Position numbers and translations under genes: made by a program. The notes beneath the pieces were generated by a model. It was not told the origin of the DNA, did no database searches, and saw only the letters and a program-made list of their open reading frames with translations. From Tigriopus japonicus (lineage: Eukaryota; Arthropoda; Copepoda; Harpacticoida; Harpacticidae), in the NCBI GenBank assembly GCA_010645155.1, contig JAAGOF010000088.1, positions 1,087,384-1,151,383 of the forward strand: a stretch of 64,000 bases of DNA, in the 5' to 3' direction. Position 1 is the stretch's first letter. Each line of letters opens with the position of its first letter. Shown here piece after piece: positions 33,401 through 45,621 of this stretch.

Positions 33401-36400
33401 AGTGCCTTCTTAAGCATCTGATGACTAAGGCTCTCCTAATTGACAATCAATTAAAATTTGTACTTGCGTGTGAGTCGCAATATGCAAAGTTAGATCGAAC
33501 TTTCTAACAAACAAGCAGATGATCAATGGGAACCAAGGGGTATCTTTCAAACAAACTGATCAATCATGGATTAACTAGATGACTCAACGGAAAAGAATAT
33601 GAAAAGAACATTCTCCCAGGAGAATACACTAACAATCTTTGAGTGTCGACTCCAACAAAGGTCCAAAACAAGGATCTTTGAATCAATTTATTTTTGGGAT
33701 CAAGTGCAACGACTAAATGCACTTTGATCAGACTACAGACATAAAGGTTGGAAGGCCAAAAAGACATACTACTCTTACGAAACAAAATCAAATCGCATCC
33801 GTGAAATATTGCCTTTTATCGAAGTCAAGTTCCCATGAAAAAATTTGGAGACTCAGACAGACCTCAATTCTTAGAAAATACACATGTCTCATGAAGCTGG
33901 ATTTAGTTGGGAAGGAAATCTCCAAGACGTTTTGGAATCCAATCAGATCAAGTGGAGTCATTGTCCCATACCAGAGGACATGAGACACCGTGAGAAAAAA
34001 AAATCCGGAAACGTTTTAATTGGTGGTTTGTTGACCGAAAAGTGTTGACGGAAAATTGAAAGGAAATAGATGCTCAAGAGGAAGCTAATCAACCGAATTG
34101 GTTGCCATCCCGCTATTCCGTCTGTTCTTGGATAACTATCCAAATATCTCGGTTTGGGGCTCTTGAAACCTTCATTCAACTTAGTTATGCCTTTCTCAAA
34201 AAGGATTGATCAGACCTGTCATATTTTGAGGGACTAGTTCAATTTTTTACTTGAAATCTCGAGCCTAAAAATGAATAACATCATTTTAATCCTACAGTTA
34301 TTTTTTGGTTAATTGCGCCGTTCTAAGTATAAGTTAGTTTCGGATTTCTACGTGGTAGTTTTATTTAGCCATGAAAGGATAGAAGTACCATTTCACGCAT
34401 GAATGAACGAAGGCATGAACGTAGGTATGAATGAATACGAGGATAAATGAGTGAAAGGAAGAGCAACGAAAGCTCTCCAAAAATTCTTAACGTGAATTGT
34501 TAGCTCTGTGATTGATATTATAAATGTGTTAATAAACTACCTACTCGAGAGGAACCTATTACGACTATCAAACCAATGTGTTGGTATGTAATACTTATCT
34601 CATAAGCCGGAAGCAGGTTATGAAAGCACAAACTGCCTTTATCTAGCAGTTTTGTTTTAATATTTAGAGGATGAATGTATGCAAGGGATGTTACTCCAGA
34701 CTAATAAATTTGTATGGACGAAAAAAAGTGCTCTTCGACGAGTTCAAGTGTCGGAAGTCGTAAACAGACCACAATAAAAGGTCTTTAATCAAATCCTAGC
34801 AACCCATTCCATGATGACATTTAAACGCATTCATTTTTCCACTTAGTGGTCATAGAAGAACAAAAACAAAATTCATTCTACCAACAATGCTTAACATTTG
34901 ATTAGTCAAATGTGTGATGATTAGAAGTACGAATTTTATCCCGAATCCTAGTTATTGGCTTTGATGTAGGGTTAATCTTGATTTGAAGGGTGAAGAGTGT
35001 TTTCATTAATTGGTTTGTTATATTGGGTTGTCATTTTCTTGTCAAATTAACGAAGAAAGAAGCGAATGTTAAACGTGTCACACCTAATATTTTTCAAGTT
35101 TAAAGAAATTAGTTGATTGTGAAAAAATTGTTTCTGAGATTACTTTTTTTAAATAGATAGATTTATCTATTTAGATAAATTAGATAGATGCTTTCTTGTA
35201 TTACAACTACCTGAATAAAAAATAACTTATTTTAAAACAAGTATCAAGGTTAAAAAGAACTAAGGTTAATATAAACCCAAAAAACAATTACAATAAGGCA
35301 TGATTAGACAATTTTTTAAATACTATTCCTCATCAACCCACTATTCAAGGTTTGTATTAATCTGCCAACGGTAACTCGTTGGTAGACCAAATTTTATACT
35401 TATATATTATGCAGTAATGTTAATGATTAACTTTCTTTACAGGGAATTCCATTCCTTGTAGCGGTAATAAAAAATCCGTAACCCACAAAAAAATAGGAGC
35501 TCCACGGATGCTTCGTATTAAGTTGTGTCGAATACCTTTTTTTGGCTTATGATTTTCCAGAGTGGTTTAGATGTTTTTCATTTGTTAAATTGGTTTTCCT
35601 TGTTTCGCTGAAAAATATTTTTGAGCATGGACCTGGCATTTTATTAATAGAAATTTTTGGGCATGTATTTTAATTATTATTGTCGCCCTCATGCAACTCT
35701 CACAAAAACAAGGCTTTTGAAAATGTAATCTTGTTTCAACTTGTTAATTGAAGTAGATTTGAGACCAAAAAAGTAAAAGCAAGTACTCAAGCTCTGAGAA
35801 TAGCTTGCTTGCAAACCATTTTCTTCCATAAATAGGGATGGATTTGTCAACAATTGCATCTTAAGACGAATACAGTTTATTTTTTGATACTTGAGTTATA
35901 TTGACGTACTTAAATATTCATCATGGAGTTCTCCTTGTTTTATTTTTGAGCCAGCTCTAAAAATGTACAATAGAAAGTGTTTTTGCAGCTCACAAAAACC
36001 GCAACTTTAAGCAAGAAAAGAGACTTGCTCTAATCCACACAAATGAAAAGTAGTGGTTAGTTGTTTGCCATTCTTATCCTCCTCTTGATCTTTATTTTCT
36101 TAGCTCGACAATCTCATCCTGGACAAATTTCCCGATCCCGAGGCGTGGCCTTTTGTCCGATCTTACTTATTCGGCATTGTGCCTGGTAAACCAATGGGAT
36201 GTTCACAAAATGTCATCCCAGAACCCTCTGCAGAATCCGGATTGGTGGTAGTGGAAAAAAAGTATGTTCCCTTTGGAAAATCCATTGATTATAAATGCAA
36301 GAATCCGGACTATGTCACGAATGACGGACTATTGTACAAACTCCCGTGTATGCAAAATGGTCGCTTCTTAAATCGTCTCTGGTTGCAATGCAGACCAAGG

Positions 36401-39400
36401 AAAATATGTCTGAAACCTCCGCCCAGACCAGATGACAGATCAGGGTTGAAATTTAGTGACTCCCTCAATGTGCCAGAATTTGAAAATGCAGTTTATGAAT
36501 GTAAGCAACCTGGATATATTGTCCCCAATACAGTAGACGGAAAATTCCGAACTCCCTGCAAACGAACCAGCTCGTTTGAGCAAAGTGTGAGGATTGATTG
36601 GCCCGTCTGCGTCCTGAAACCTACTGAAGTGTGTGAACCCGTCCCAACTCCCCCTGCCGGATACATTTTATACAATGAAGCTTCTCAATTTGTGGCACTT
36701 AACCAAAAGCTAACTTTTGGTTGCGAGAATTCAGCCATGTTAATGGGAGACGCCCTTACCATGTCCTACACGTGTGTCAAGAAGCAGGACGGAACTTTCG
36801 AGTTTGACGGGCTTGATGTGAACAATCTCCCAGCTTGTAGATTACCTGGCTATTGCGACCCTATTGCTCTACCCAAGCCGCCCGAAAGTTCAGGGTTGGA
36901 CTTGCCCAGTCAAAGCCAAAAAGTGGAAGAAGGTGGCTTCATTGAATATTCTTGTGCCAAAGGAACAGGATGGGCTTTGGTAGCCAACGATGTCAACTCG
37001 AAATTCATTGGTTCCCAGGGCACTGTCGTGGGGGGCAAGTTAAGGCTTTATTGTGGAGCTGGCCCTTCTTTTGGAAATGTCACTCAATGGCCAGTCTGTA
37101 GGAATTTGTCTATTACCCAGTGTGACCCTATTCCAGACTTCTCGGCCTTTGGATTGAAATCTTCTGTAACGGGTTCTGTGGCTGTGGGTGTAAAAGTGAC
37201 GTTGTCTTGTTCAACTCCAGGACAAATTACTGAACATTTTGCCAGCACTGAAATGACTTGTGGCCCAGATGGGAAATATCATATAACGGAAGAGTTGACA
37301 AATTGTCGTGCTGCAGCGGATTGTCCAGCTTCCCCAGATCCGCCTGAAGATTCGCGATTGATTAAGGTCGGGACTGCAACAATTAAGGAGTTTGGGACCC
37401 AAGAATATAAATGTGAGGATGGATTCACTTTAGACGGGGTAGAAACTGAAAACGTTGTGACAAACCTGGGACGGTTATCTATTCCTTGCAAGTTGGACAG
37501 TGGCAACTTTGTTCCTCCAAGTACTTGGCCAACTTGCAAACCCGTTGCAAGTCAATGCTCTCAAGTCCCTGCTTTGCCCGGATTCAATACAATTGGTGTT
37601 GGACCAATTCCAATCAACAACAAAGTTTATTACACCTGCTCAAAGCAAGGTGAGGTGACTGATCAGGGGGGATGGCTAGGCCTTAGATGCACACTTAGCG
37701 GACAAATTGTGGTTCCGAAAGATTTGCCGGCATGTCGCAAAGCCAAGGAATGTGAATCGCCCCCAGTTCCAGACATGTCCTTGACAAGATTAATGCCATC
37801 CCACACTGTGGGGATTAAAGAGTTTGGACTTGCCTCCTACAAGTGTGTTGAAGGGTCAACTCTAGCCCCTCAGTTTGCAGACACTAAGGGCAATTTCAAT
37901 CTCCAATGTGGTCTAAATGGGGTGTTTCCCCAACCTCCTCCTTTCCCAACATGTACTATTTCATCTTGCATCTCTGTAGAGGCTAGAGATCGATTTACAA
38001 CCGTAGATGAAGCTCCAATTGCAATTGGTGACCATGTGAAATATGAGTGCTCAGATACTGCACAAGTAGCTGGGAATTCAGAGGGACCAGTAATGGTAGA
38101 ATGCATGCCTGATGGAACCCTTAACTATCCAGATCCTTTCCCAGTTTGCCGATCTAGGGCTTCATGCAGCGTCCCTTATCCTGTTCCACCAACAAATTCC
38201 TTCCTATTGGAAACTCGTTCAAGCTTGTTGAATGAATTCGATTGGGCATCATATTCTTGCAAGACCGGAGCAACACTGCAAGGCGTTTCCAATCCACAAA
38301 TTGAGAACAACAGATTCATGACTCAATGTCAAGTTGGGGGCAACTGGAATGCCACTATTGACTGGCCAACATGCATTGTCGAGTTTTGCCCTGAATCAAT
38401 CATTCAAAGTTTTCCTGGATACGCCAGGATTGGTAGCGGAGACGTCCCAGTTGAAACAAACATTGAGTACAAATGTGCAGATCCATCCAAGATCATGCCC
38501 GGAGGCACCAATCATCTCATTTTATGCAGGGCAGATGGTACAGTGGATAATACTACAACCTTACCACCTTGTGAGGCGGCAGATCTTTGTCCTTCTGCGC
38601 CCATACCTGACGCCAGCAGTCATTTGGCTCCTTATTCAGGACCCTCTGTCAAAGAATACAGCTTTGCCATGTATGTTTGCAAGGATGGGGCTACATTAGA
38701 AGGAGTGTCAAACCCAGATATTGAGAACAACAAGTTCAAGCTCCAATGCGAGGATGGTGGTCAATGGCCTGCAACTGTAACTTGGCCAACATGCATCGTT
38801 GAAAAATGTGCAGAGTTCCCCGCAGTTGGTGGCATTAAACCAAAGCATACCACATTTATTCCTGTAGGTGGGTTCTCAAAATACGTTTGCGAAACAGATG
38901 GGCAGGTTTTTGATACTGGTCTGGAGATTGACGTTGAGTGCTTGGCAGATGGCACAATGGACATCCCCAATCCAATTCCGCCTTGTCGGGAACCTGTGGT
39001 TTGCCCCGCTCCACCTGTGCCAGACGCAGCCTCAAGCTTGCAAAATTCGGCATCCACAGATGTCACTGAATTCAGTTCAGCAGAATATATGTGCGCAGAC
39101 CACACGTTTTTGATCAAAACAGACCCCAACGTCAAAGATGGGAAGTTCATGTTACAGTGCAAAGCTGGCGGAACATATGATGCAGCGCCGACTTGGACCT
39201 CTTGTCGGCATTATCGTTGTGATCCTTCCACATTGACGATTCCAATTGGCTTTATGGCGGCCAATCCTGAGCCATTTGTCTACACAAATGATGAGTACAA
39301 CTTGGTTTGTGAAACTGAGGGCGAGATCACATCAGAAGGCCCCTTTTTATCAGCGACTTGCCAAGAAGATGGGACATTTACGCCTCTGCCAGCCAATCCT

Positions 39401-42400
39401 ACTTGCGCTCCTCCTGCAACTTGTGCCCCTCCAACTGTGGCTCCTCCAGCAGAGAATAGGTTCAAACCATATGACTCATCTGTGGACGTCAAGGTTTACG
39501 GCAGCGCCAAATTTGAATGTGAAGATGGATTATTCATAAAATTAGCAAATGGTGAATTTGTTTCTTCCTATGAGCTAAAGTGTAATGGTGATCAATCTTA
39601 TGAAACCCCCACTTGGCCCAAATGCGGCGTGAAGACTTGCAACGTTGTTCCACCAACTGGATTCCAAGTAAGCAATAGCGCCCCATTTAGAGACGAATCT
39701 GCTTTCTTCTCTTGTGCATCCAGCAATCAAGTAACCAACGAAGGCAAAACAATTCCACTCACCTGTCTTGAGGATGGAACCTATGACACTCCCGATGGAA
39801 ATGTAACTTGCCGTTCTCCCCAAATTTGCTCCTCTCTCATTCCTGAACCCCCAGCCAATACCAACCTTGTTTCAATGGGATCCCAAGTGTCCAAAGAATT
39901 TGACATTGCCATGTTCAAGTGCAAGTTAGGCTTCACATTCAAAGGAACTGTGGCTGAAAATCGACCAGATACCACAAACACGGACTTTTTCCACCTTCCT
40001 TGTGCAGGAACCGCAGGATTTCCGGATCCAGTAGATTGGCCAGTTTGTGTTCCCAGATGCACAACTGCCTTGCCAGCGCCCCCTGCTGAGCAAAACTTAC
40101 AACCAAGGACATTCGTTTATGTTGATCCAGGACAGTACCTTGAATATGAGTGTGCCAATCAGGATTATAGTGTGCCTACGTCTCACTACTTCAAAGTACA
40201 ATGCGGCCAGGATGGACAATTTATCACTCCCACAACATGGCCTACTTGTGAACTTAGGAACGAATGTCCTTTTGCTCCTGAACCACCCACGAGCTCAAAT
40301 ATGCAAATTGCGTCTGCCTTGCCAAGTAAAGAGCATGAGGTGATTAAGTATAAATGCAAGAGTGGATATTCATTTGTCAACTCTGAAGGGCTCACATTTC
40401 CATTCGATGTAACTCCGGGAGAGGTACGAATGAAATGCGGCTCAGACGGTCGATTTACCCACTTGGATCTGGAATATTACAACAATAATTGGCCAGTTTG
40501 TGAGCCTGGAAATCAAAGGCGGAAACGTGCTGTAGACTACAGTGGTCTACACGACGATATTGATTATTCCATCTTGATACTGGTAGAATTTCAATTTATG
40601 TACACAATGGATTTGGAGTCGGATATAAAGGATTTGTTCAATGTGACAAAAGACCAAGCCAATTACACACAGCTCATAGTAGAGCTATTCCACGCCCAAT
40701 TGGGAGAGGTTCTTGGTGATGGTGAAATCAGAGCTGGACTAACTCTAAGAGTTCCATTTACTCCTACTTGTGAGCAGCCCACAAACGCCGAAATGCCCCA
40801 AGGCAGTTGTGTTCAAACAGGAAGTAAGAGAGACAATTTTAAGGTATAGTTTAAACTAAGAAAGCTACATTGAGCCATTTTTTCCAGATTGGCCCATTTG
40901 CCCACGTGCCGTTGTCAATGGCGCTTGGCTCACATCGCTCGGGTATGAATTTAAGATTCAGAATCCAAAATGGATGAACCACACAGCAATGACCTACCAC
41001 CTTCCTGTTGGATCAGAGATCAACTTTTTTTGCCGAGATAAAAAGAAGCGCCCGAGAAAAGACGAAGGGGATGATAATGCCAATGATGGAATTATTACGG
41101 CTGTTTGCCGCTATGCCGGAGAATATTCCGTAACAATGAACCCTGGAGGTAATTACTGCATTTGGAACACTGTCACTCCATATTGAACGCACCAATATTG
41201 AAAATCGTAAACAAATGACCGGTTGCTATCAGGGTGACCATATTGTCGAGCAAGTTCCTTCACATGAACATTTTTTGGTGTTTCAAGGAACCCAAGTTTT
41301 TATTGCAATCGCATTGAATTTGGGACGATTTGATTGTTGTTATTAAGATCTTTATTTACAAATAGATGTGCTGGATTAGTTTATTCAAATCCCAAAAGAG
41401 ATAGATGATATTTTCGAGAAACTGAATTGCAATGAGTTTATGAAGGGTTTTTGTTCCAAAACTATGTAACAACACTTCCTTTAAATTTAATTTGAATTTT
41501 GTTCGCCAAAGTTCTCACAAAAAAGTCCCTTAAAAATTCCTTTGAAAATCTTTGCCCAATCTACCTGAAGGGTGAAACCTAACCAAATGCCTCTAATTTG
41601 AATTATTTTTGACATAATGTAAATAAAACAAACCGCTAGAATCCCCTTTTGCAAATATATGCGCATTTTGCGTATATACTGTGGAGGACTTCGGCTTCAA
41701 AAAATATGGAAAACCTTTAACTTCTTTATTGGTCGCAATCAATCGTACTGGAGCTAGAATTGGACACTTGTTTGCACATGCATTTTTGAAAAAAAATGAT
41801 GTGAAACCTTTTCTGAAAGTATGAACAAGACATTTTAATACTTTTACGAATAATTTCCGTTTGAAGAATACACATTCCCAGATTTGAGGTCTTTTAGACC
41901 ATCTGGAAGTACTATTTACGGCGACATAGTGGTTTCTTTTTCTACTCCATTAAATGCACCAGAAGATAAGAGTACCCACGCTTCAGAAGGTCTTAGATAT
42001 CCTCGAAAATACACCTCAAGTACATTTTTCTTGTCTATCCACGCTTCTTTAATACGAGTAATTGGGCCAAGTTCCACTTTTAAAAATTGAAAACAATGAC
42101 TAAGATGAAGGCATCCCCAAACCAGTTAAATCAAAATTAACTACTTCCACCATCTCATTTTAGAGTGGGATCGTTGCCGAAGTTTGTGCAGCCCTGAAAA
42201 ACCATTGCCACCAATAGTAGAAGATGCTCAATTGGTCACTTATGACCCGGAACCAAAATGGGAAAGGGAACATTGGGAGGATGAGGAGATCTCTTATGGG
42301 TGCGATAATACCTCCTTGGTTCTCAACCAAGAAGTAGGGGTCAAATCAGTTACGTACCTATGTCTCGAGGGTGGAACTTATGACACGCCTCAATCAGATT

Positions 42401-44749
42401 CCGAATGGCCTCAATGTGGACCAAAGCCGATTGATCCAGGTAAGATTTTAAAGCATTCTAGCTTTCCGAGTCAGATGGCATTTAATGTATGGTTTTCTTG
42501 CTTTAGTAATCATCTTCGCCGTGGATCTGATGACTGCGAAATTTGACAGAAACTTGCAATACAGACACGAATTGACCCAAGGGAATATAACTACGACGGA
42601 ATTCCTCCAATCTACTGAAGGCATCCTTTCGATTACAGTTCCATGTATTTCAGGTGAGAAGACAATCAGCGTTGTAAATCTAGGATTGCTTTTTAGCTTT
42701 GCCAAGACGGCAAAGCTTTCAATCAAAGAAAATGAAGGCTCTTTTTTTTTTTTTTAGAAAAATGCAATACGATTTTTCTTTAGCCTCGAAGGATATTCTC
42801 TAGAGAAAATATTCATTTGTCAATTGAGGCATCAATAGGTAGCATTTAGGTAGAAGAATATGAAAATTTTACTTTAGAATGACCTTCAAAAAGGGAGGGG
42901 GAAAACTGTATGTTATAAAACAAAACCGACAGTTCAATAGAGGTTTCTAGCTTTTTACATTGCCTGAATTGTGATCCAATGAGGAAAAATGTCAATTTCG
43001 ATTTAAGATCCTTCAAAATCATGAAAAAGGCAAATTATGACGTAGCTTATGATTTAAAAATTAATGTCTCGTCTCTACTTAGAGCGGCGACCTTTTCACT
43101 AACCAACAAGGAAACGTCAATTTGCATATTTGAAGGTGAATAAAAATCCATCCAATTTTCCTCAGAACTAATTATTGAACACCTATCACCCAAATGCCGC
43201 TCTTCACAAATCTATGCTCAAAGATTCAAGCAGATTCGATTTCTTGGAATGGAATTGGTGTTTGTCTCACCCATTTCAAGTCCTTTGTTCCAGTTTTCCG
43301 CAACCTTGTTGGCTTGTACTGCACTTGATTAAATTCGTCCGATTTCGCTTTCCACCATTCTAATTAGCGATATAGGGTTCAAAGCTTCGTTGGCAGTACA
43401 AGAAGAAAACCAAAGAAACCATTTTGGCCCTTGGATGCACAAAGTTTACTGGGAAACAACAACTCTATGAATAGATAAAGACCTGATTTGGATCCTTCAT
43501 TTGAATTATTTTATAATATTTTTGTAGCGAACACAAAAAAGAACACACAATTGATAAAATCTGACTCTTTGTTTCAATGAGTTTGTTTCAAGTACGTAAA
43601 CTTTGAAAATGCACCTTATGGAAAGAATGAGCTGAATTTAAGGACACCTATCTCTAAATGTTACAAGAAAGTTATTTTGTGATGGACCGAAAGTTTCAGC
43701 CGAAAGAGGGTTTAACCAAAAGCAGCTGATAACAAACTTTTATAAATGCAAAATTCACCTTCAAAACTTCAATCGTTCACGTGTTCAATGTTGGGGGGCA
43801 AAATTTTGAAAAATCGGAAAAATTAAATTTCAAGAGTTTTTGGACCAATTTTTTTCGGTCTTGTTGTTAAACTGCATCTTTTATAGTGCATGCCTGCTTT
43901 CGGTTTCGGTGGGAAGAACCGAAACCGAAAGCGCTTTCGGTCCATCACTAGCGTCTTTCAACCAGGCGAAAATAATGGCGACAAACATCCAGGAAGACTT
44001 CAATCAATCTCGTTCACCCGGTCTAAAATAATAAGATAACGACCGTATGATTGTCACTTCGCAAAAGCTATTTTCGGATAGAAGTGGGTAGGCTCAAGAT
44101 CAAGGTTGTTTGAGGACCCTTGGGCAAAATCTAATACAACCCTGACTGTCCAAAGTACATCAGGAGAAGGTTCGAGTTTGGGTTTGCTCCATTTACTCGG
44201 CCCTTTTTTCCCTTGGCAAGATGCGTAATGGTTGGAGTACAAATATACCGGTTGAACTGGTTCAAACCAAAAAAAGTGTCACCGAGTCCTCAAAGATGCT
44301 GGGTTTCGAGTTGTTTTCATTCTCATACGTGACACTGGCTTTGAAAATAGAGCTCCATGGGTAATTGAAGTCTGACTTTGTACCGAATGTGCGCTAACGA
44401 AAACACGACCTTTGTACCTGAATCGTGACGTGCGATCCTGCCTCGTAAAAAGGATATTTTGTAATTTGGCTTAATGGAAAAACTAATGGCATTTGAGTTT
44501 AAAAGTTGTGTCGAGTATGTGTTTAAGTGGCAAATTGGCTTATGAATGGAATATTGGATGGGCTATTCCTTAATTGGGAGGACACTGAGCTTTCAGATTC
44601 ATGAATGGAAGTCCGGTGGAAAAAACTTTCCTTGTTCTAATCCCGTTATTTCTTTCTCCTTTCCAGTCATCATCTTACTGATCTTCTTCATTCTGTGTTG
44701 TACCAGAGCCAATAGTCCTATCTGCAAGATTTTTGAGCCTCAAGCATAA
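30476..44749 (+). CDS. Giant CCP/Sushi-repeat single-pass membrane protein B, 2500 aa
   Basis: Exons are 30476-30503, 30572-32139, 32239-32548, 32621-32730, 36104-40823, 40888-41148, 42164-42439, 42507-42653 and 44667-44749 (7503 nt, phases 1/0/1/0/1/1/1/1). Residues 1-23 are a signal peptide (ends LIHS|AC). Seven CCPs run to ~570. A cysteine module follows (CIC, ILNKVCR, KRCGVK, CTC). A SEA-like domain lies at ~636-700 (SYKWQSNYTDPTSTEF, INLQMEIQKE). About 20 CCPs run to ~2140, nearly all in one 4.72-kb exon. A furin-type site QRRKRA lies at ~2143-2148. Then come a short beta/alpha-like domain, two divergent CCPs, a membrane helix (VIILLIFFILCC) and a short tail. The order matches protein A, including intron positions and the 83-nt last exon, so the two are paralogues. 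Introns carry MITEs and repeats. It is probably a cell-surface adhesion or recognition protein; this is inference. Confidence 0.88.
32765..33036. mobile_element. Inverted-repeat (foldback) element with ~62-bp arms
   Basis: The left arm, 32765-32827 (TTGGATGAGTGTAATCGAAC ...), is the reverse complement of the right arm, 32974-33036, with few mismatches. The arms enclose about 146 bp of unrelated AT-rich DNA. It starts 35 bp after the exon ending at 32730 of the CCP protein B gene. It is probably a MITE. The target duplication is unclear. Confidence 0.65.
33037..33262. mobile_element. Degraded hAT-type MITE, family 2
   Basis: The middle shares the GGGCCC-rich pattern of the better copies at 51103 and 53967: repeated TGGGCCC, a CATCCATAG motif, GTGATCG, CGTGGGCCCCTGATT, and GGCCTTGGCCCAAAAGCATT. 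The termini (TGGGGTAACC and TTGCCGAACCC) are decayed versions of the CAGGGGTCGGCAACC inverted repeat. It lies in the 3.4-kb intron of the CCP protein B gene. Confidence 0.5.
35310..35495 (+). repeat. SINE-like interspersed repeat, copy C
   Basis: It matches copies A and B: CAACCCACTATTCAAGG, AATCTGCCAACGGTAACTCG, then CTTTACAGGGAATTCCATTC and CTTGTAGCGGTAATAAAAAA, with an A-rich tail. It lies in the large intron of the CCP protein B gene. Confidence 0.65.
43677..43950 (+). mobile_element. hAT-type MITE, family 1, copy 4 (274 bp)
   Basis: It starts GTGATGGACCGAAAGTTTC and ends GCGCTTTCGGTCCATCACTA, with the family's ACCGAAACCGAAAG run inside. The flanking 8-mers no longer match, so this insertion is older than copies 1 and 2. 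It lies in the last intron of the CCP protein B gene. Confidence 0.8.
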
Positions 44750-44871
44750 AGATGAGTCCATTACTGAGCATTGGACCCCTGTTCCAAAAATAACCGTGTC
44801 TGATCCAAGAACGACGTAGACGAAAGTACTCAATAAATTACCTCTTGTACTTCATATCAAATAATGGAATG

Positions 44872-44877
44872 AATAAA
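44872..44877 (+). terminator. Polyadenylation signal of the CCP protein B gene
   Basis: AATAAA 123 nt after the TAA stop. A second AATAAA lies at 44832-44837. Either could be used. Confidence 0.5.
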
Positions 44878-45621
44878 ATGTGATCCCTTATGAACACGCT
44901 CTTGGCCAATCAAAAAAGGATTTCAAAGTTCTGAGAACATCTTCCGTCCAGAAACATGAGAAACCAAAATTAAAGGAACATGTGACCCGATTGGGAGTAT
45001 AATTGGTTCCGGTTCTTGTACTCCGTTTGATTTCGTTTGACAAAAATACTTTTCCTAATTTAGCAAAAGAAATACTACATGGTTTTAAAAATGTTTACAT
45101 TTGCGAAGTTCAAACAGAAAGCAATTCTTAAGGTGATGCCTTTCCCGGTAGCTCTTTCCGAGTATCATGTTGGCCAAATTGGCTCCAGCTCAATTGAGAG
45201 ATGCTCGAAATGAACATCAGTTGTTGAAAATGTGTTCAATTTCCTTGTTCATCATAATCCGTTTCCTGAAAAAGATAAAGGATGTCAGGGAAACACTTGA
45301 ACTTTCGTTTGTGAAATGTCGAACAGTTCTTGCGTAAAAGTACCTGTTTGTTGTGAGACTAAGACCTTGTAGAAGTGCTCTTTATTCAAAAGGAACCTGG
45401 AGGCAAGAGAAACCATGCCAAATTAACCAATCAGCTCTTTCTAATGCTTCTTTTCCACTTTGCAACCATATTTCCAAAATCACATTTTGGCCTATCTTAA
45501 GCGCCAACAATGTTGAAGAGAGTAAGTCCAAATGGAATTATCATACTCGGAGTTTCGGATTATTTCAACCAAAACCATTGCAGGTGCATGAACAGTCCTC
45601 TATCAACATTTGAGACACTTC

